A stretch of 46,458 bases of DNA from a virus, in IMG/VR virus record IMGVR_UViG_3300049432_000201, positions 1-46,458 of that record; one strand, written 5' to 3'. The notes under the pieces were generated by a model. The model was not told where the DNA came from and ran no database searches. It saw only the letters and a list, made by a program, of their open reading frames with translations. The position numbers and the translations under genes were made by a program. The first letter of the stretch is position 1, and every line of letters starts with the position of its first letter. Below, in pieces: positions 39,863 through 46,131 of this stretch.

Positions 39863-41210
39863 TGGCGGCCTCCTTCTCCTCGGCCCCCGCGACAGCGCCG
39901 ACCATCGCCATCTCGACGTCGTTGGGCTCGTATCCGTGCCGCTCGAGAACCTCGAAGTAAGTCTGGAAGGGGGTCAGCTCTTCCGGCTTCGTGTCGAGGA
40001 TCGCTTCGGGATCGAGCTCCGCTTCGAGGAGATCGATGGCGATCGCCATCAGCACACGCACCCGGTTCTCCGCGGTGCGATGGGTGAAGTTCTTGAGATC
40101 GGTCATCTCGTCTTCGAAGCCGAGGAGCTTGGCCGCGCTCGTCGTCGCGATCTCGGGCCACTGGGACTCGAGGGCGACGAGGCAGAACAGCTCGATGGCA
40201 TCGTCACGAGGGATCGTTCGCTTCAGGAGATCGGAGACGAACTCGCGCCGGCGATCTTGCGCTGTACCCATCGCGGCGAGTCGTTCCCTCCGGGCATCCG
40301 CTTCCGGAGACCCGGCCGGTTCGGGTCCAGTGGGGATCAGGCGCTCGACGATCGCGCCCTTGAGATCGCTGGCACCCGTGGGGAGGTGGCGGGTTATGTC
40401 GGTGCACCAATGCACGGCTCGCGTCGCGCCGTGTTCGAACACGGCCGCGTGACACGGTTCCTTCTCATGGGCTTTGCGCTCGACGTCGATGTCGTAGGTG
40501 CGCTTACCGATCCTCGCCCGCTGCTCCATGTTGATCGCGTGGAGCTGGGCCGAGGTGAGTATCGGGACCTTGGCGTCGCGGAGCTTCTTCTCTGCAGCCT
40601 TGCGCTTCTCGTCGGCGGTCTTGTCTTGGATCTGGCTCTCGACGAGGGACGTGACGCTGCGATCGAAGCCCGACTTACTGGCCTGATCGTGATCCTTCAG
40701 CACCTTCTCGAGGCGCTTCGGTTCGTCCTTGAGACGGAGCAGCTCGAGACCGTCACTCGGTGTCAAGTCTTTCGACTCGATCTTCTTCAGCGCCGAGTCG
40801 GGGAGTTGCAACAACGAGATGCGCTTCGAGACGTGCGACTGCGCCTTCCCGAGTTGCTGGGCGATCTCGTGCTGACTCATCCCATGTTCGGAGATCAGTC
40901 GTTCGTAGCCGCGGGCCTCTTCGAGGGGAGCAAGGCCGATGCGGTGGAGGTTCTCGACGAGCCGTGCCTTCTCGGCGTCCGAGTCCGAACGATCCTGGAC
41001 ATCGACCTCAACCTCTGCCCACCCGAGGTGCTTCACGGCCGCGAGGCGACGCGCGCCGGCGACCAGCTCGTAACCCTCTTCGTTCGGTCGCACGACGATG
41101 CTCTGCACAAGGCCGATCGAGTCGATCGAAGCAGCGAGGCCCTCGATGTCGGTCAGTTCGGTGCGCGGGTTAACGGGTGACGGGTGGATCTGATCGACGG
41201 GGACTTTCAT
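39855..41210 (-). CDS. ParB-only product from internal start
   Basis: The same frame beginning at ATG 41210 would give a 451-aa ParB protein without the zinc-finger part. The ATG is preceded by AAGGAGG at five bases (41215-41221), a near-perfect site, and it falls exactly at the first ParB residues (MKVPVDQIHPSPV). This is an inferred second product, not a separate gene. Confidence 0.6.
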   Translation of the reverse strand: MKVPVDQIHPSPVNPRTELTDIEGLAASIDSIGLVQSIVVRPNEEGYELVAGARRLAAVKHLGWAEVEVDVQDRSDSDAEKARLVENLHRIGLAPLEEARGYERLISEHGMSQHEIAQQLGKAQSHVSKRISLLQLPDSALKKIESKDLTPSDGLELLRLKDEPKRLEKVLKDHDQASKSGFDRSVTSLVESQIQDKTADEKRKAAEKKLRDAKVPILTSAQLHAINMEQRARIGKRTYDIDVERKAHEKEPCHAAVFEHGATRAVHWCTDITRHLPTGASDLKGAIVERLIPTGPEPAGSPEADARRERLAAMGTAQDRRREFVSDLLKRTIPRDDAIELFCLVALESQWPEIATTSAAKLLGFEDEMTDLKNFTHRTAENRVRVLMAIAIDLLEAELDPEAILDTKPEELTPFQTYFEVLERHGYEPNDVEMAMVGAVAGAEEKEAANA

Positions 41211-41879
41211 CTTTCCTCCTTGATGGATGTTGGGGATCACTCGATCGACGAACTTGCCGGTTTTCGACGGGACGACCGCGACGTTGAGTCCGCAGTCCTG
41301 ACAGAACGCGGTCTTCTCTCCCTCGTCGACACCGATGACGCTGTGTCCACACTCAAGCTCTGTCATTTCGTCGGCTGTTAGCGCGACGCCGGGTTCGTCG
41401 ACGAACTGCTGCTCTTCCTCCGCTGCTGCACGAGCGCAGGTGAGGCAATGAGTGATGTCGGGATTCTCACGAACGACGTGCCCCGGAATCGACGCTCCGC
41501 AGGAGGCGCACGGCCGTGCGCGCTCTGGATCCTTGGCGCGCTCTTCGGCCGTCGAGTAGTGGGTCTTGCCGGCGATGACGTCCTTCACCTCGAGCTGAGG
41601 CTGTTGCGACTTGCAGCGGGTGTGATGGGTGGCCCACGGAAAGAACTTCAGTCGCTGTTCTTCGATCGGGCGATCGCAAGCGGCACACGTCCCATAGGTC
41701 CCGTTGTCGATCGCCTTGAGCGCTTCCTCGATCTCGAGCACGAGGTTGAGGAGTGCGGTCTTCGCGTGGACATCCGCGGGCGCGATCGGCCCATCGGTTT
41801 CGTACTTCTCGAGCTCGGCCCGATAGCGACGGTCGTACTCGATGAGTCTCGGACGCGCTTCGACGGCGATGGCGTTCAT
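39855..41879 (-). CDS. DksA/TraR zinc-finger - ParB-like fusion
   Basis: A 674-aa protein. Residues 1-110 resemble a DksA/TraR-like protein (helical hairpin then YGTCAACDRPIEEQRLKFFPW). Two further Cys sets follow (CASCGASIPG, CLTCARAA and CGHSVIG, CQDCGLN). From about 224 the ParB domain begins: VPVDQIHPSPVNPR, IEGLAASIDSIGLVQSIVVRP, ELVAGARRLAAVKHLGW, VENLHRIGLAPLEEARGYERLI and an HTH SQHEIAQQLGKAQSHVSKRI. The C-terminus (about 420-674) is a large helical region. The start is ATG 41879 by ATGA overlap. A strong internal start for the ParB part exists at 41210. Confidence 0.85.
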   Translation of the reverse strand: MNAIAVEARPRLIEYDRRYRAELEKYETDGPIAPADVHAKTALLNLVLEIEEALKAIDNGTYGTCAACDRPIEEQRLKFFPWATHHTRCKSQQPQLEVKDVIAGKTHYSTAEERAKDPERARPCASCGASIPGHVVRENPDITHCLTCARAAAEEEQQFVDEPGVALTADEMTELECGHSVIGVDEGEKTAFCQDCGLNVAVVPSKTGKFVDRVIPNIHQGGKMKVPVDQIHPSPVNPRTELTDIEGLAASIDSIGLVQSIVVRPNEEGYELVAGARRLAAVKHLGWAEVEVDVQDRSDSDAEKARLVENLHRIGLAPLEEARGYERLISEHGMSQHEIAQQLGKAQSHVSKRISLLQLPDSALKKIESKDLTPSDGLELLRLKDEPKRLEKVLKDHDQASKSGFDRSVTSLVESQIQDKTADEKRKAAEKKLRDAKVPILTSAQLHAINMEQRARIGKRTYDIDVERKAHEKEPCHAAVFEHGATRAVHWCTDITRHLPTGASDLKGAIVERLIPTGPEPAGSPEADARRERLAAMGTAQDRRREFVSDLLKRTIPRDDAIELFCLVALESQWPEIATTSAAKLLGFEDEMTDLKNFTHRTAENRVRVLMAIAIDLLEAELDPEAILDTKPEELTPFQTYFEVLERHGYEPNDVEMAMVGAVAGAEEKEAANA
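41215..41221 (-). promoter_or_regulatory. Internal Shine-Dalgarno AAGGAGG
   Basis: Perfect site inside the fusion gene, coding HQGGK in the long product, five bases before the internal ATG of the ParB part. Confidence 0.75.
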
Positions 41880-42598
41880 GACACCCTCCTGAGGATCGAG
41901 GCGACGAGACCCCACGACGGCTCGCCGCCATCGAGTTGCATCGCCGGCCGCACTTCGTTGAGCTGGCGCCCGCGTTCGTACGCGCGCACGGCGTCTTTGA
42001 AGTCACACCCGTAGGAGTGATGCCACTGGACGTCCGTATGTTTGTTGTTGCAGCTGCAGATCGCCGTGTCGGGACGCTCGGGGCGACGGCCGTAGACGAT
42101 GAGCCCGCACTCTGGAGCCCGGTCTTCGATCAGGCCCGCAGTGGCGAGGCCCTCCGGCACGACGATGAAGAACCGGTTGACGACCGACAACCACGGCGCA
42201 CGCTTTGCGGGGTTCTTCAGCTCCGCCGCGAGATCGGTCTTATCGACCTTGATCTCGAACGCGAGCCGTTCGTGCTTGCCAGCCTTGCCGGGCCAGCAGT
42301 CGATGGCGAAAAGATCGATGCGACTCTCGGGGTTGTCGGCCGGATCGAACTGGGCCTCGGCGAGCCGGTCCCTCAGCGCGTCACGTTCGGTGGGTGAGAG
42401 CTGGGGCGAACGCAACAGCTTTGCAGCGGCCCGAGTGTCTCGACCGTCGTAGCCCATGCCGAACCGGAGCTCCTCGAGAATCGACCATCGGAGGTGCCCG
42501 GCGCGCCCGGCGCTGTGACGGTTGAGCCACTTTTTCAGCTCGTTCTTGATCTCGTACGCGCTGACGCGCGGGAGGGTGACCGATTCCTGTGGAATCAC
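41876..42598 (-). CDS. PD-(D/E)XK-like nuclease
   Basis: A 240-aa protein. RIDLFAIDCWPGKAGKHERLAFEIKVDKTDLAAELKNPAKR has Asp and ExK in the spacing of the restriction-endonuclease-like fold, followed by VVNRFFIVVPEGL. It resembles MmcB-type and phage endonucleases. The GTG at 42598 is supported by GTGA overlap with WhiB. The first codons lie in palindrome copy 11. Confidence 0.72.
   Translation of the reverse strand: MIPQESVTLPRVSAYEIKNELKKWLNRHSAGRAGHLRWSILEELRFGMGYDGRDTRAAAKLLRSPQLSPTERDALRDRLAEAQFDPADNPESRIDLFAIDCWPGKAGKHERLAFEIKVDKTDLAAELKNPAKRAPWLSVVNRFFIVVPEGLATAGLIEDRAPECGLIVYGRRPERPDTAICSCNNKHTDVQWHHSYGCDFKDAVRAYERGRQLNEVRPAMQLDGGEPSWGLVASILRRVS
42582..42596. repeat. 15-bp palindrome, copy 11
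   Basis: GATTCCTGTGGAATC over the WhiB stop codon and the first codons of the nuclease gene. Confidence 0.8.
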
Positions 42599-42831
42599 CG
42601 CGACCCCCCGATTCCTGTGGAATCACTCCGCGAGCGTGCGAATGCGACGTCGCGACGTTCTCCTTCGGTGAGACCGCCCCACACCCCGCTGTCGATGCGC
42701 TGATCGATCGCGTAGTCGAGACAGTCACTCCGGACCGGGCAGTCGCGACAGAGCTTTCGCTGCTCGGCAAGCAACAGGTCGCCGAAGCCGACATCGCACG
42801 CAGCGCTCCCCACCCAAGGGCCCAGTGACAT
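42595..42831 (-). CDS. WhiB-family iron-sulfur transcription factor
   Basis: A 78-aa WhiB-like protein. The four cluster ligands are Cys12, Cys28, Cys31 and Cys37 (C...CRDCPVRSDC), followed by the family turn GVWGG (49-53) and the basic TEGERR. The family is restricted to actinobacteria and their phages and is the best host marker here. It may redirect host sigma factors. The last codons are DSTGIGGSR, overlapping palindromes. Confidence 0.93.
   Translation of the reverse strand: MSLGPWVGSAACDVGFGDLLLAEQRKLCRDCPVRSDCLDYAIDQRIDSGVWGGLTEGERRDVAFARSRSDSTGIGGSR
42610..42624. repeat. 15-bp palindrome, copy 12
   Basis: GATTCCTGTGGAATC, 13 bases from copy 11, in the last codons of WhiB. The pair flanks the GTG of the nuclease gene. 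Confidence 0.8.
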
Positions 42832-42834
42832 CGC

Positions 42835-43581
42835 TCAGCCCTCCCCGTCGCTGTAGTCGACGCCGGTGCGGTAGTCGAAGTTGGGGAACGTGACGATGCG
42901 ACACATCCCCCCGAGGCGCGATGAGATGCGGTCGCCGAGACCTGCACCGTCCTCCTCGCGCGGTACCGAGATGCGCTTGCCCGGGAAGTTCGTCGTGATG
43001 ATCGTGGGCCGACGGTGCTCCCAGCGGCCGTCGAGGATCTTTTGGAGGGTCTCGACCCGCCATTCGGTGACCCGGTGCGCGCCGAGATCGTCGAGCAACA
43101 GGAGATCGACTTTGAGCAGCCTCGCGATCTTCTGCGGATCGGCCTCGTGGTCACGTCGGCGCGGCTCGAGGGCGTCGAGCAGGTCCGGGACCTTCTCGAG
43201 CCGATAGTCGAAGACGCCGGCAAGCGCCGCTTCCTTGCAGATCTGCCACGCCGTGGCGGTCTTTCCGCACCCCGGTCGGCCCGACATGAACAGGCTGTGC
43301 TTGGCGACATCGGAGAGGCCCCCGTGAAGGAACTGATCCATCCACTCGCGCACCATCGGAAGCATCCGGATGTCGTCCCGATACGAAGCGGGGATCTCGG
43401 CGAGCGCCTTCGCGAGTTTCTCCTCGCGGTAGCGCGCCTTGCGCTCTTCCTGCCAGATACGGTCGAGCTCTTCGTCCGTGATCTCGTCTCCGCCACGCGA
43501 CTTGATGCGGTCGAGCAGGTTGTGGAACTCAGCGTCGCCGGCGGGCTCTTGGTCGTTGGGCTTCTCGGCCGGATCGGTCAC
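42835..43581 (-). CDS. DnaC-like helicase loader ATPase
   Basis: A 248-aa AAA+ protein. Walker A GRPGCGKT (about 101-108), Walker B LLLLDDLG (160-167), sensor-like PTIITTNFPGKRI and a C-terminal RISSRLGGM with the arginine finger region of DnaC/IstB types. GTG 43581 is set by GTGA overlap. A 291-residue frame starts inside the initiator. It lies after the initiator gene, as lambda P lies after O, and should load host DnaB. Confidence 0.9.
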   Translation of the reverse strand: MTDPAEKPNDQEPAGDAEFHNLLDRIKSRGGDEITDEELDRIWQEERKARYREEKLAKALAEIPASYRDDIRMLPMVREWMDQFLHGGLSDVAKHSLFMSGRPGCGKTATAWQICKEAALAGVFDYRLEKVPDLLDALEPRRRDHEADPQKIARLLKVDLLLLDDLGAHRVTEWRVETLQKILDGRWEHRRPTIITTNFPGKRISVPREEDGAGLGDRISSRLGGMCRIVTFPNFDYRTGVDYSDGEG

Positions 43582-44561
43582 CTGATCACCGCCTCTTCGT
43601 ACTCGGAGTGATCTGGGGTTTGGAATCCGTTCTTCGGTCCTCGTTTCGCCGACCGGACCTCGATGACGAGCGACGGAAGGTTGTGTGGGTTGAGGCCCTT
43701 GTCGATGCACGCCTTCGCCGCGGCGAGGATGTCGTTCTCTCCGAAGCCTTCCTTGGCGAGTTTGTGCATCTCGCGGCCGAGGTGGCCTTTGAAGCTTCGA
43801 GGGAACTTGCGACCAGCAGGAAGAGCGTCGCTTAGAAGTTTTCCGACGTTGATCCGTTTTGGAGTGGGACGGGGCTCCGCGTCCCTTCCGGAGGAAGTAA
43901 GTCTTTTCTTTAAGTCTCTTCCACCTATCGTTGGCTCATTTTGTTGACTTGCATTGCCCAGATTGTTGTCATCGATTACCCGATCTGGGTTTTCCATCTC
44001 CCGATTTGTTGTCTTCCATTGCTCATTTTGAGTAATGGGAACTGGGGATTGTTCGTCAACAGCTGTTAACGATTCGGGATCATCGAACGGAAACTGGCCG
44101 TTGACCTGCGATTGCTCATTTTGGGTAATGGGACTGTCACCATCCGGGTTGTTGACGGAAGGTGCAGAACTCCCTCCCCATTGCTCAAAATGGGTAATGG
44201 TGAGGCTCGACAGCTTGGCGCAACCGTCGACATCGAGCGTGATCCACTGTGTTCGATCGAAACCGCGGCGGTTGAAGTTGGCGAGACGCACGAGCGGCCG
44301 GTCTTCGAGATCCTGGATCGTGCGACGGAGCGTCTCGCGACTCCAGAAGTCGAAGTATTCGCTCTTCATGTCGTCGAGCGTCATGCGGATCCACGGCAAG
44401 CCTTCGCGGACGAACGTCGTATGTGCGAGAAGGAAATCGATCTGCAACAGCACGATGCTCTGGTTGAGACCGATCTCTTTTGCGAGCTCCTTGCTTACGC
44501 GCATCGCGTGCGGGTCGTTAAGGACGAACAGTCGGTTGCGCTTCGTGCCGTTCCTGCTCAT
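43578..44561 (-). CDS. Replication initiator (lambda O-like arrangement) carrying iterons
   Basis: A 327-aa protein from ATG 44561 (ATGA overlap). Residues 10-115 form a winged-helix domain (FVLNDPHAMRVSKELAKEIGLNQSIVLLQIDFLL, SRETLRRTIQDLEDRPLVRL). Residues 130-220 are polar, low complexity and hold three repeats of the type PITQNEQ or TITHFEQ, the translation of DNA repeats. The C-terminal helical domain (GKLLSDALPAGRKFPRSFKGHL) ends near ATAAKACIDKGLNP-like sequence. A helicase loader follows. The centre has lower GC than its surroundings, as an origin would. Likely binds its own gene. Confidence 0.82.
   Translation of the reverse strand: MSRNGTKRNRLFVLNDPHAMRVSKELAKEIGLNQSIVLLQIDFLLAHTTFVREGLPWIRMTLDDMKSEYFDFWSRETLRRTIQDLEDRPLVRLANFNRRGFDRTQWITLDVDGCAKLSSLTITHFEQWGGSSAPSVNNPDGDSPITQNEQSQVNGQFPFDDPESLTAVDEQSPVPITQNEQWKTTNREMENPDRVIDDNNLGNASQQNEPTIGGRDLKKRLTSSGRDAEPRPTPKRINVGKLLSDALPAGRKFPRSFKGHLGREMHKLAKEGFGENDILAAAKACIDKGLNPHNLPSLVIEVRSAKRGPKNGFQTPDHSEYEEAVIR
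43931..44203. other. Candidate replication origin with iterons inside the initiator gene
   Basis: Three copies of a 23-base imperfect palindrome with core ATTGCTCATTTTGNGTAATG: 44017-44040, 44110-44133 and 44179-44200 (inverted). A partial copy lies near 43933. The area has T-rich stretches (TTGTTGTC, CGATTTGTTG) and a dyad GTCAACAGCTGTTAAC near 44056. The layout resembles lambda oriL/O iterons. Confidence 0.72.
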
Positions 44562-44812
44562 GCGCGGCGACCTTCGTGAAGTGCTGCGAGAGCGCACAGG
44601 CTCGATGCTGCGACCTGAACGAGGTGTTCTTCGTAGTCCGGAGGCGGAGCCCATTCCAGGCTCTCCACGCGCCGCTTCAGATCAGCGACGAGACTCGTCG
44701 ATACCTCGGCGCAGTCGCGGTCGGAACATTCCTCGAGAACGTTCGCGATCGCCATCAGCAACGTGGGCGACGCTTCGAACTCCGCGCTCAGGACCCCGGC
44801 GCGCGTCGCCAT
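44558..44812 (-). CDS. Hypothetical helical protein
   Basis: An 84-aa acidic helical protein (LLMAIANVLEECSDRDCAEVSTSLVADLKRRV). The ATG at 44812 overlaps the upstream stop. Unknown function, next to the initiator. Confidence 0.6.
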   Translation of the reverse strand: MATRAGVLSAEFEASPTLLMAIANVLEECSDRDCAEVSTSLVADLKRRVESLEWAPPPDYEEHLVQVAASSLCALAALHEGRRA

Positions 44813-45012
44813 CACGCGGCCCCCTCAACGAGATGAGATCCGCAGAACGGACAGACGGCGGGGGTGATCGAGGTTGCGAAGTAGCGCTCACCGCAGTGTC
44901 GACAGTCACGACGGATCGAGACCGACGAAACCTGGGGACGCGACGAGCCGGCACACACTCGCCTGAGCGATGTAAGGGTCTCAGCCGACGCGGTTAGATC
45001 GAGTTTTCTCAT
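44812..45012 (-). CDS. Zinc-ribbon protein
   Basis: A 66-aa protein. CRHCGERYFATS and VCPFCGSHLVEG give two CxxC pairs of a C4 ribbon. ATGA overlap upstream and TGATG downstream. Possibly a small transcription factor. Confidence 0.65.
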   Translation of the reverse strand: MRKLDLTASAETLTSLRRVCAGSSRPQVSSVSIRRDCRHCGERYFATSITPAVCPFCGSHLVEGAA

Positions 45013-45377
45013 GCAGGCGCCGGTCGATCCAGCGCCTCGTTAACCGGGGCGCAGTCCCGTGGATTGTCATGATCAGCAGCAGCGGAACGGCCTTGGGTGG
45101 AGGTTGGGCCGTTGCGGACCCGTGCCACATTCGCCGATTTGCACGGCGACGCAGGTCCGTCGTGTTCGGGAGCTGAAAGAGGAGAAAAACCCCCTAGCTG
45201 CTGCTGATCATCGTCGAGTGGTCCGAAGAGGAAGCCCTCGATCCGCTCGAACAGATCGGGGTTGAAACGGTCGAGGATCAGCAACGCGCCGAGAACTGCA
45301 ATTAGGAGCAAGGCGAAGGTGGCGATGAAGAGCAGCGCGACCGCCGTCTGATCGCCGATCGGGAGGACCGACGGCAT
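45009..45377 (-). CDS. Membrane protein in the early operon
   Basis: A 122-aa protein with a membrane helix at about 12-34 (AVALLFIATFALLLIAVLGALLI) and a soluble tail rich in Pro, Ser and Asp. ATG immediately follows the TAG of the upstream frame. The tail codons RDCAP come from the hairpin at 45045. Unknown function. Confidence 0.62.
   Translation of the reverse strand: MPSVLPIGDQTAVALLFIATFALLLIAVLGALLILDRFNPDLFERIEGFLFGPLDDDQQQLGGFSPLSAPEHDGPASPCKSANVARVRNGPTSTQGRSAAADHDNPRDCAPVNEALDRPAPA
45045..45059 (-). other. Stem-loop with ACTGCGC loop
   Basis: CGGG and CCCG flank the same 7-base loop as at 2864 and 21711, here inside the 3' end of a membrane-protein gene. Confidence 0.4.
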
Positions 45378-45638
45378 CTAGAAGCACCCCCCGGCGCGGA
45401 GGGCGGGGAGAGACGTCCGTTCCCGGATCGATGTCTTCTCCCCGGCCCCCACTTCCCCGAGGGATTCACGGAAAATCCCCGGCCGGGCTCCCTCTGCCGA
45501 ATACAGTGAGGTCGCGCCGGAATCAGCGGCGTTGGGGCGACCAATGGTGTTCCGGAGACTGCGCCTCCGGGCACCGCCGCAGGTGGACCCGGAACCGCGC
45601 CTCCGGGTGCCACCGATCAGAGCGCCAACCCCCCTCAA
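45378..45638 (-). CDS. Doubtful Gly/Arg-rich reading frame
   Basis: An 86-codon frame from TTG 45638 (TTGA overlap with the HTH stop) to TAG 45378, ending directly before the next ATG. Position and GAGG spacing suit a gene, but the composition (GGTRRRGSGSTCGGARRRS) and two similar GC-rich hairpins on the opposite strand (45552-45570 and 45588-45607) suggest a structured region. Either a small gene or a 257-base regulatory region. Confidence 0.35.
   Translation of the reverse strand: MRGVGALIGGTRRRGSGSTCGGARRRSLRNTIGRPNAADSGATSLYSAEGARPGIFRESLGEVGAGEKTSIRERTSLPALRAGGCF
45552..45570 (+). other. 6-bp stem hairpin with ACTGCGC loop
   Basis: CCGGAG and CTCCGG flank ACTGCGC, read on the plus strand. 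A second related hairpin follows at 45588-45607. These may form a terminator-like or regulatory structure after the HTH gene. Confidence 0.4.
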
Positions 45639-45883
45639 GCTGGCACCTCGACGTCTTCACAGATGTCTGTCGGCTTGCACTTCAGTGCCTCGGCGAGGTT
45701 CCGAATGGTCGAAGGGTGATGACCCGCCGAACGACGACTAGGCGTCCCCTCGTCGGCCTCGATCGACCTGATCGTGGACTCGTGCAGTCCGGCTTTCTCC
45801 CCCAGCTCTGCTTGCGTTAGGAAGAGACGCTGACGCATGGCCCGAACCCGGTCGCCCGACAAAGAGGTGAACTTGGTTCCCAT
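45635..45883 (-). CDS. Xre-type HTH regulator, Cro-like candidate
   Basis: An 82-aa protein with a standard HTH_3: VRAMRQRLFLTQAELGEKAGLHESTIRSIEADEGTPS then TIRNLAEALKCKPTDICE. It leads the leftward replication operon and is divergent from the HTH gene at 46132. By comparison with phages with integration-dependent immunity, this position suits Cro. It could instead be the main repressor. A -10-like TAGATT (45892-45897) lies eight bases before the ATG with no Shine-Dalgarno, suggesting a leaderless transcript. Confidence 0.8.
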   Translation of the reverse strand: MGTKFTSLSGDRVRAMRQRLFLTQAELGEKAGLHESTIRSIEADEGTPSRRSAGHHPSTIRNLAEALKCKPTDICEDVEVPA

Positions 45884-45891
45884 AGCTGCGA

Positions 45892-45897
45892 AATCTA
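45892..45897 (-). promoter_or_regulatory. -10-like element of the leftward early promoter
   Basis: TAGATT placed so that transcription would start at the ATG of the HTH gene. No good -35 is visible. The operator dyad directly adjoins it. Confidence 0.5.
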
Positions 45898-45915
45898 CAC
45901 AGTGAAATCACTGTG
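45898..45915. promoter_or_regulatory. Immunity operator CACAGTGAAATCACTGTG
   Basis: An 18-bp perfect dyad (8-2-8) directly upstream of the -10 of the leftward promoter, between the divergent HTH genes. It is the best candidate repressor or Cro binding site. Confidence 0.78.
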
Positions 45916-45995
45916 GAGTTGGATTTAAGACAACGCGAAAAAAGATTGGTCCCAGCGACGAAATAACAACTTTCCCGGCGGGTCCTTTTCGCGCT

Positions 45996-46038
45996 TGCTA
46001 GGCGGCAAGCAGGTAATTACACGTGAAGCCGCCTAGCA
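45996..46038. promoter_or_regulatory. Large inverted repeat in the immunity region
   Basis: TGCTAGGCGGC (45996-46006) and its exact complement GCCGCCTAGCA (46028-46038) flank 21 bases with GTAATTAC (46013-46020) at the centre. It may be a second operator, an RNA hairpin in the leader of the rightward gene, or a recombinase arm site. Confidence 0.6.
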
Positions 46039-46131
46039 CACGCTGTGAAAATGACGTGTAGAAAATGCCGGGTCAAATTATGCTCGCAAGCAGTGCCCCG
46101 AAGAAATGTCGCTATGAAAGGTGGTCACAGG

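Noticed and set aside
28670-45450. More GGGGGCCGGG occurrences (28673, 31700, 34378, 36595, 39880, 45444)
   Set aside because: They lie inside genes or near ends without a start codon next to them, so I did not count them as start-associated elements.
45431-45820. Plus-strand frame of 129 codons opposite the HTH gene
   Set aside because: Runs antisense through the HTH gene, no ribosome-binding site.
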